A DNA stretch of 64,000 bases. Source: Anadara kagoshimensis (Eukaryota > Mollusca > Bivalvia > Arcoida > Arcidae). Positions within the stretch are counted from its first letter, which is position 1. Every line of letters starts with the position of its first letter. The position numbers and the translations under genes are program-made. The stretch is taken from assembly GCA_021292105.1 (NCBI GenBank), contig CM037870.1:68675260-68739259 (forward strand), in the 5' to 3' direction. This document shows positions 57,747 through 64,000 of the stretch, in pieces. Below the pieces are notes generated by a model. It was given only the letters and a program-made list of their open reading frames with translations, was not told the origin of the DNA and ran no database searches.

Positions 57747-57976
57747 ATAGTTGAGTAATGTTGTTTAACGTCCCAGTCAAAAATATTTCACTTATATCGC
57801 CAGCTATAGGCGAAGGTGCATAAATTTTGCCTGTGCGTTGCGCTGATAGCATTATACAGCAGGGTTCTTTAGCGTGCCAAGCCCACCGTGACACGGGACC
57901 TCGTTTTTTTAAGTTCCCATCCGAAAGAACCGTGACTTTCATTCGTAATGCCGAGTGCTTGGCGAAAGAACAAGAT
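57747..57976 (-). mobile_element. SINE family S2 copy lacking the tRNA head
   Basis: TGTTGTTTAACGTCCCAGTC, AGCAGGGTTCTTTAGCGTG, GAAAGAACCGTGACTTTC and ATGCCGAGTGCTTGGCG match the 33.0 kb copy in order. The head is absent at the right side. Frames here are spurious. Confidence 0.8.
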
Positions 57977-58144
57977 ACACCATATATGATTACAGACGTT
58001 CTATTTTACAGACTAACACATCTTATAAAATGCAGTTCATATACTTCAATAACGATATTTACGAAGTATTGTAAATACAACAGAGATCGAGATCGAGATC
58101 ATAAAAATCAGCAAATATTACAAAAACCTTTGTGAGGTTGCTAC

Positions 58145-58510
58145 AACATATTGGACCAAATCAAGTGTAGTCATCGTAAAAACAAATTTCAGCGAAGCAA
58201 AATGAAACGTGAACTTGATCTGTAACACATTATGGTAGACCTACATGCCAAATCAGTTCAATATGTGCAAGCTATTACGAAAAAAACTGCAGAAAACTGT
58301 TACTAGTATTTCAATCAAATTATCAAAGACAATTGCAAAGGATCGGATTCGTAGTAAAACAAAACGTTAACTTGATCTGCAACTCATTGTGGTTGACTCC
58401 CATTCAAAAACTCTAGTATCTGAAAGTGTTTAGGAAACAATGCGGAAAACTTATAATTGACTGATGGACGGACGGAGGAACCGACGAACAGCATTATACT
58501 GCCTACATCT
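58145..58510 (+). repeat. Two roughly 170-bp tandem units
   Basis: GTAAAA-CAAA..CGT(G/T)AACTTGATCTG followed by AAC(A/T)CATT(A/G)TGGT, GTGCAAG/GTG-type words and GGAAAACT occur at 58170 and 58345. Ends with ACGGACGGAGGAACCGACG. It resembles an interspersed repeat common in invertebrates; I cannot name it. Confidence 0.65.
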
Positions 58511-58907
58511 TAAGTGCCGTGGAGTATAATAATAAATACATGTACCCTACTAAAATCTGCCAAAATACAGAAAAAAACCAGAAACTTAAATTTAAAAACT
58601 GAATTTTACATGTACTTTACAAACCGAAGTATAATGAAAATAAGAGGCCAATTGGCATTTTCGCTCATCGTATAATACATAACATACGTACAGGGGTAAC
58701 ACCCCTACAAGGATTATCAGATACTAGTAGTTATTTATTACATTTATATCTGAATTACTATTACATGTTATGCTAATCATTTTGTAATGTGCCGATTTAT
58801 GTGACACTAATTATTTTCAAGTAAATAGAAAAAAACCTAGCAAAATTAACAATTTATATATATATTTTTCTTTGGTATTTAATAAAGTCACTTATATCGA
58901 AATCAGA

Positions 58908-59022
58908 GCCACTTCTATCTGGATAGAATTCCCTTCTATCGGGTTAAAAGGCACTTCTAACGCGTTAAAAGTCACTTCTATTGGAACAACAGTCGCTTCT
59001 ATCGGGTTATGTCGCACCTTAA
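58908..59022. repeat. 23-25 bp module array CACTTCTATCGGGTTAAAAG
   Basis: CACTTCTATCTGGATAGAAT, CCTTCTATCGGGTTAAAAGG, CACTTCTAACGCGTTAAAAG, CACTTCTATTGG and CGCTTCTATCGGGTT in a row. A fifth short-module sequence in the same style as the fold-back arms, without a mirror copy in the window. Confidence 0.8.
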
Positions 59023-59340
59023 ATGTTGGTTTCTAACGTTCAGATTTCGAAATTTTCGTTACTACATATAGCGGTTTTCATTTACTACATTTGTGGTAAC
59101 AAAAATTGTTACTACATTTGTGGTAACGGTCGTTCCTACATTTGTGGTTCGTTACTACATATGCGACACATTTTTATTACATTTGTGACCGTTACTACAT
59201 TTGTGGTAGTTACTACATATAGGGGTCCCACAGGGCCCTATAAGTGGAAATAGTAAAAACCATCTCCTCTGAAGATACAAGAGATATACTCAAAACAAAC
59301 ATACTAATCCATTTCCGAATCACAATCCAGAAGCAAAGTA

Positions 59341-59486
59341 AAAACTTTGGAACTGACAAGTTAGGTTAGACACGTGAACTTCCACCAGGGAAGTGAGGCC
59401 GGGTGCTCCGGAAGGGTAAGCACCTCTTGTTTAGCTAGCTACACCCGCCACGTGTGTAATCAAAATCGTGTGAAAGAAACATGGCA
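59341..59486 (-). mobile_element. 3' region of the Penelope-like element
   Basis: It follows the RT frame directly on the minus strand: CGGGTGTAGCTAGCTAAAC, CTTACCCTTCCGGAGCACCC, CCCTGGTGGAAGTTCACG, TGTCTAACCTAACTTGTCA. This copy anchors the identity of the solitary 3' fragments at 14.8, 30.05, 35.6, 40.0 and 41.1 kb. Confidence 0.75.
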
Positions 59487-60083
59487 CTATGAGACGTCAA
59501 ATATATCCAAGACAATCCTGGACACAGAGACATCAAACTTATCAACAATACTGTGATGACGACCATAAAACTTTCTGAGGGCCTTGATAAGCCTAGGCTT
59601 GCAATATCCCTGAGTCAACAATTTATTTGCAAGCAGCCTACTTCGTTGTACAAAGTCCCCGTAGTGGGAACAAGCTCTACCATAGCGTATTAATTGGGAA
59701 ACAAATACACCATAAGCAGGATAAGCAGATATATTGCTGCATAAAAAAGGAAAGTTGACAATAGAAAAATTGAAGTCATCACGTTTGTCATAAAGTTTCA
59801 AATGTAGCCATTCCTGTGCGTCATAATTCAGGTATAAGTCTAAATATGAAGCAGAACTTGAGGAATCAGTCGTGTCTTTTATTTCAAGCTCACTAGGATA
59901 GATGACATTTACATAGTCTCCAAATTTAGGATTGTTAAGAGACAGAACGTCATCTATATATCTGTATGTTGAGTTGAATGATTTGGCGACAGTTTTCTCT
60001 CCAGATTTAACAAGGTTCTGCATTAATTCTGCTTCGTAAGAATAAAGAAACAAATCGGCAAGCAATGGTGCACAGTTTGTAAC
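59487..60083 (-). pseudogene. Penelope-like reverse transcriptase, 5'-truncated, longest open copy
   Basis: About 198 codons are open on the minus strand. They start inside the RT at TNCAPLLADLF (motif after GIPMG, lost at the break near 60083). STYRYIDDVLSLNN follows, with the catalytic YIDD, then FGDYVNVIYPSELEIKD, SASYLDLYL, LYDKRDDFNFSIVNFPFLCS, YGVFVSQLIRYGRACS and LRKFYGRHHSIVDKF. The short palm-thumb spacing and the C-terminal part suit a Penelope-like element better than LINE or LTR RTs; that class call is from recalled family pattern and moderate. No GIY-YIG endonuclease or 5' RT half is present, so this copy cannot be active. The apparent start at 60065 is a TTG inside the frame, not a real start. 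Confidence 0.8.
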
Positions 60084-60194
60084 TTAGATATTCCGCGTGT
60101 AGCATTCTAAGTTTCAGATTTGCACAAATCGTATCTGTAGGACTCGAAATTGGTGAATATCACACCACATACAACCACTAAAAGGTCCATTATT

Positions 60195-60405
60195 GTATAT
60201 TATCGCCCAAGTCAATATTCTTCCACTTTATTGAGTCAGTCAATTCGTGTATGGTGGAGGAAACCGGAATGTCCTGAGAAAAAACACTTACCCGTACCTT
60301 CGGCAGACGAGCTGATGTTTATCCCACTAGGATTCATAACGATTAGGATTCGAACCAATGCATTCGTAATCGAGCGTTTTATAATAAACTGCCCGTGATT
60401 TATCG
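60195..60405 (-). mobile_element. tRNA-headed SINE copy
   Basis: Minus strand: head GGCGATAAATCACGGGC ... GATTACGAATGCATTGG, B box GGTTCGAATCC (60343-60353), body CGTCTGCCGAAGG, tail GACTTGGGCG. It has a full-length layout. Confidence 0.75.
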
Positions 60406-60860
60406 CCAAACCCCTCTATTACATACACTAAAATAAGATTGAACAAATGGTGGCGATAAAGCAAGGTTTTACCGTACATGTATATAATACGGTACCACAG
60501 TGGCTGATTAGATGAATATTTCCAATCAAACCTTAAATTGTAAGCTACTGTAATAGATTTTCATTATTTACTGTGCAATCAAATATTTTCAGTATCTTTA
60601 TTATTAAAATTATTAAAAAATTGTAACTGCATCCTCGGGAATTAAGTTACTGTACAGAAATTCTAGTAATTTGGTATTTGCAAATTCAATGTGCCTTTTT
60701 GAAGATTACCACAAGCTTATTACATCTGTATTCTAATTTTGTCTACATTATAATTCCTATTGCTAAAAGGCCCTAAATTTAAATTAAGGAAATATTAACT
60801 TAAGGAATATTGTGAAACTATAACTTGGCTGTTACTATGCTGCTAGTGTATTACCCAGTA
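60406..60860. other. Unannotated AT-rich DNA
   Basis: Nothing recognised. Confidence 0.4.
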
Positions 60861-60867
60861 CAGTGCA

Positions 60868-61223
60868 GGACTGTCAAAGGTTACTGAACAGTAAGTAGTC
60901 AACAAATTAGAACCGAATCGGTAGTTCATCTCGGCCACAATAGAGGCCTGTCGAAAATTAAACACTTGACTACCAAATGGCTCGATGCTCGGTGACCGAG
61001 ATATAGATGTCGAAAAGCTGCAGAGATATCGGTAACGAGGGACCTAAACGACCTGCCGATTCTGCATCAATTTTCAGCTTAGTGTTAAACTTTCGACAGG
61101 TCTGTACTGTATACCGCGACAGCTGTTATTTATGTTTTGGCCACTAGCAATCTATTATTGGGCCAAGCACAGCCGAACTTTGACTTTTTTCGTTAGTTCA
61201 GTGTTAACTTTCGATATTCTGTT
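60868..61223. mobile_element. TA-type MITE family M1, copy 8 (host of copy 9)
   Basis: Left end CAGTGCAGGACTGTCAAAGG after TA; right end TTCAGTGTTAACTTTCGATA and TTCTG. It is split at 60942/61105 by copy 9; its interior resumes as CGACAGCTGTTATTTATG, the counterpart of CGGCAGCTGCTATCTATC in copy 2. Confidence 0.65.
60943..61104. mobile_element. TA-type MITE family M1, copy 9, nested in copy 8
   Basis: Left end GAGGCCTGTCGAAAATTAAA after TA; right end TTAAACTTTCGACAGGTCTG before TA. 162 bp. Confidence 0.8.
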
Positions 61224-61380
61224 CTTTTATTTAATTAGGTACAAATTTAAATCAATTACCATGTTAGATGTGCGACAAGGTCCTTGTGGCCATGTTGCCA
61301 TGGTAACAGGAGCAGTTTTATCTTAATTATTAATATTAGGGGTCATTATCTATCATTATGACCTATTACACTACTGTTTT
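61221..61380. repeat. Duplicated segment, first copy
   Basis: AATTAGGTACAAATTTAAAT, CAAGGTCCTTGTGGCC and CTATCATTATGACCTATTAC. The same 160 bp is at 61780-61940 with few differences. Both copies follow a right end of an M1 element, so the duplicated unit probably included it. Confidence 0.9.
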
Positions 61381-61589
61381 GTATCTCACCGCAATATAAC
61401 GTCAAATGACAAACGTCGATAATACAAAAACGTTGTTGTTTACACGGTATATATACAACTGTACCGAGAAATCGCTAATTTACGTCGGTAACATGGCAAC
61501 ACGCACATGTACCTGTTATACATTCTGTTGACCTGAATAAAGATACTACTTTCAGTCCAGGTTTGATAGAGGAAACCACAGTATATAGG

Positions 61590-61762
61590 CAATCACCAAG
61601 CTAACGAATTAGTGCCAAAACGTCAGCCCAACTGGACTCCTCGTTTGCCACATTTTGCCAAATGCTATTTATCTTTCTATATCTGTTCTGTCACTAGCTT
61701 TCCATATCTCGGCCATTTAGACCCATTTTCGTTAGTTTAATGTTGAACTTTCGACAGGCCTG
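61590..61762. mobile_element. TA-type MITE family M1, copy 10
   Basis: Left end decayed (CCAAGCTAACGAATTAG), right end TGTTGAACTTTCGACAGGCC then TG. Confidence 0.7.
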
Positions 61763-61779
61763 CATTGTATTCTGTTTCT

Positions 61780-61940
61780 TTATTTTATTTAATTAGGTAC
61801 AAATTTAAATCAATTACCATGTTAGATGAGCTACAAGGTCCTTGTGGCCATGTTGCCATGGTAACAAGAACAGTTTTATCTTAATTATTAATGTAAGGAG
61901 GCATTATCTATCATTATGACCTATTACACTACTGTTTTGT
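61780..61940. repeat. Duplicated segment, second copy
   Basis: Second copy of the 61221-61380 segment, offset about 558 bp. The frame 61132-61326 is spurious. Confidence 0.9.
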
Positions 61941-62310
61941 GTCTTAATTCGTTATTTTACATACATTAAGGTAATATGATATACAAGTTACTAAGGCATA
62001 CAAACAGGTAACAGATGCTGCGGTATATAATGTGTTTAGTATATAATTTACAACACCGTGTATTGATTTTTGAGAATGAAACAACTGAAATTATAAGCTA
62101 CGATCCATGTATTGAGATACATACATTTTCGTGACATGATTCAAACCCCGACCTGTGACATACGGAGTGAGTACTCCACAAACTGAGGTTCCGTAATGTG
62201 TGGTCCATAGACTGAATTGGAAATATTTAAAGTTACACGAAAATTTGATGTTTTGAAATGGCGTTCATAGTCAATATGAATGCCAAACCTTTGCACGGCA
62301 AACTATATAA
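61941..62310. other. Unannotated AT-rich DNA
   Basis: Nothing recognised. Confidence 0.4.
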
Positions 62311-62332
62311 TTAATGCGCGATATCAGAACAC

Positions 62333-62522
62333 CAGAGTGGTCAGTTTACGTCATACGAGGACTGTACAATCAGAGTGACCAGTTTACGTTATACGAGGAC
62401 TGTACAATCAGAGTGACCAGTTTACGTTATACGAGGACTGTACAATCAGAGTGGCCAGTTTACGTTATACGAGGACTGTACAATCAGAGTGGCCAGTTTA
62501 CGTTATACGAGGACTGTACATC
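62333..62522. repeat. 38-bp minisatellite, 5 copies
   Basis: CCAGTTTACGTTATACGAGG, ACTGTACAATCAGAGTG repeat with exact 38-bp spacing (ACTGTACA at 62361, 62399, 62437, 62475, 62513). Copies differ at one or two bases (GTGACC/GTGGCC). The frame 62314-62568 reads the repeat. Confidence 0.95.
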
Positions 62523-62610
62523 GTTTAATCGTGTGGTCCCGAGCCTTCACCACTTTCCATCACAGTAACTATGTTTAAGTCTCGTGTAAATCTCATATTT
62601 CGTAGCCGGA

Positions 62611-62695
62611 TATATATACGAAAGCCTACTAGGTTCATAAACAAAAAACACAAAAAAGACGTTTAACCTCGAATTAAAAGGGTTATGGCGCGAAA
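62611..62695. mobile_element. Solo end of fold-back FB1 family
   Basis: TATATACGAAAGCCTACTAG, GTTCATAAACAAAAA, then CGAATTAAAAGGGTTATGGC, GCG: the same order as the left end of FB1 at 81-180 but with only decayed modules. Confidence 0.75.
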
Positions 62696-62699
62696 GAAA

Positions 62700-63510
62700 A
62701 GGGGTAGCGGTGAAAGTGAATTCGTAAGCTCGCGCTTCAGAGCACTCTGCCACAATGGAAACGGGAATCCATTTATAACTTCAACTACGATTTTCACATT
62801 TTGCAAACAACATTTTGAAAACGTGCATGAATATAATGCACTTGCTAATAACCTCTTGACTTCAATTCAGAAAGGCCCATTTCTTTCACCTCGGGTTTTT
62901 TTCCCCAGAAAACTCAAAATGTCAATATTGTTCAGTACTCTCAATGCTAATAACAGCCTGATTCCAGGTCAATAAGGTCCTATACACTTCTGTCAACTTA
63001 TTTTGTTCTTATTTTTCCGACAACATCATTTAATGACATTAATAACAAAAATATCTAATAACTAATAATTATGATAATACAAGATACACACTATAAACCA
63101 TTGTGTGGAGTTATTATCTTTATTAATGAAATATGCAGGGCATATTTGATATTATCAATCCATATGAAACTGCTCTACGGTAAAAATATTCCCCACGGTT
63201 GTGTTTATGGAATACAAAATTGTCCATAGGGATAATAAAATAAATTGGAACCATAGGTGATAAAATTTATATTAGTACCAATATTAGGCGTACAATGTAA
63301 ATGTAGACATGGAAGTCTACAACAGCTTCAAACGCGATAACGAGGTGTAAAACGTTGGTTATATAAAACGCAAACACGTGTACAAAAACGTGTTGTTTTG
63401 TTTTTTTTAAAGTTTGAGTAATGTCAGGTGTAGAGAAATAATTAACAGATTGATCCTAGGTTGGGATCTGTTTCGAAACGAAAATAGTTCAATCAAATAA
63501 AGCAGGGGGA
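62700..63510. other. Unannotated AT-rich DNA
   Basis: Frame 62685-62975 (96 codons) starts in the FB1 fragment and matches nothing recognised. Confidence 0.4.
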
Positions 63511-63514
63511 AGTG

Positions 63515-63600
63515 TGGTGGACCAATAACTCGTTCGGTAGAGCTTCTATCTAGTATTGGAAAGGTTCAAGGTTCGATTGTTGTTTCTGCATGTTCCCCCT
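63515..63600 (+). mobile_element. tRNA-like SINE head
   Basis: GGACCAATAACTCGTTCGGT, AGAGC (A-box region) and GGTTCAAGGTTCGATTG (B box). The body beyond about 63600 is not clearly matched to the other SINEs. Confidence 0.55.
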
Positions 63601-64000
63601 TTCCTGTTACACTTTCATTGTGATTTCATTGACAATGTTAAGATAATACACCTAAAACAATGTTAATTAGTTCATAAATTCCATATTAAATAGATGAGAC
63701 ACATACTGTCAACCAATGGCTTCAGAAAACTTACTTTTTGAAAGTTATAACCTATATATACACTGCTATTACAAGGGAGAAATGATACTATTTGTCTTGT
63801 CCGAGGTGATTGCATACTAGCGAAGCAAAATTATACATCCATGAGGCCAATGCATCATTAAGTGATATTTTAAGATTCATATCATTTTTACTTGTCCGTG
63901 ATTAGCCAGTACGTGGCGTAGACAAATTACGCGTTTAGCAATAGGTAGCCACAACTTTCAGTTGCAAAGGATGAAATTACAGCCTGGGTTCAGATTGATC
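63601..64000. other. Unannotated DNA to window end
   Basis: Nothing recognised. Confidence 0.4.

Larger units (their letters stand above)
56501..59238. mobile_element. Fold-back element FB3 (2.7 kb) with modular arms and nested repeats
   Basis: GGGCCTGTGGGACCCCTATA at 56501 is mirrored, with one inserted C, by the end at 59238. From the ends inward both arms are arrays of a 20-24 bp module (CACAAATGTAGTAACGG and ACATATGTAGTAA types): left arm 56501-56720, right arm 59043-59238. The interior contains two SINE copies, a T/G homopolymer tract, a 170-bp repeat pair and a separate short-module array. It could alternatively be two independent solo ends; the inverted arrangement and matching extreme ends favour one element. 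Confidence 0.75.

Overview
This looks like about 64 kb of AT-rich, repeat-saturated animal nuclear DNA, most likely from a bivalve or other mollusc. The reasons are: relics of several non-LTR retrotransposon families and a Penelope-like reverse transcriptase; tRNA-headed SINEs; many small inverted-repeat transposons; spliceosomal donor and acceptor sites; frequent microsatellites; and two non-autonomous repeat families whose end sequences I associate with mollusc genomes. The last point is recognition from memory, not a search. There is no sign of bacterial or organellar gene organisation, and nearly all open frames are short chance frames inside repeats.

Host genes: the one convincing host coding region is a minus-strand first coding exon (53291 to 52262). 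It has an upstream in-frame stop, a strong GTAAGT donor, a long Ser/Arg-rich cytoplasmic-type N-terminus and one transmembrane segment near its 3' end. A possible 28-nt micro-exon with a start codon lies on the plus strand at 56152-56179. Everything else is mobile or repetitive.

Layout: 0.1-1.35 kb, fold-back element FB1 with arms made of a roughly 16-bp repeat; 2.3-3.2 kb, broken LINE; 3.9-4.0 kb, perfect-type hairpin; 4.08-6.36 kb (minus) and 9.57-14.11 kb (plus), three copies of a 2.2-2.3 kb Helentron-like non-autonomous rolling-circle element, two of them head to tail; 14.6-21.6 kb, MITEs, SINE heads and LINE tails; 22.4-27.05 kb, a 92-bp satellite with higher-order structure; 27.3-29.1 kb, tandem Penelope-like relics; 30.67-32.43 kb, a second Helentron-like element with a 145-bp tandem core; 33-35.5 kb, a SINE cluster; 36.7-37.3 kb, fold-back FB2; 39.3-40.15 kb, Penelope-like relic; 42.1-42.7 kb, minisatellite; 43.4-45.04 kb, fold-back FB4 with TAA target duplications; 46.75-47.4 kb, fold-back FB5 with a nested LINE tail; 48.6-48.8 kb, MITE; 50.2-52.25 kb, degenerate intronic-type tandem repeats running up to the donor of the host exon; 52.26-54 kb, host gene; 56.5-59.24 kb, fold-back FB3 with nested SINEs; 59.34-60.08 kb, the best-preserved Penelope-like RT; 60.9-61.9 kb, nested MITEs and a local duplication; 62.3-62.5 kb, a 38-bp x5 repeat; 62.6 kb, a FB1 end fragment.

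The most interesting theme is a set of at least four unrelated-in-sequence fold-back elements (FB1-FB4, probably FB5). They share one architecture: long terminal inverted repeats that are themselves arrays of short near-palindromic modules. The second theme is two different Helentron-like families with the same plan: subterminal inverted repeats, a microsatellite near the 5' end, and a 3' hairpin just inside the terminus. A 56-59 bp micro-MITE with 4-bp target duplications, caught inside a SINE, is a clean small-scale mobility event.
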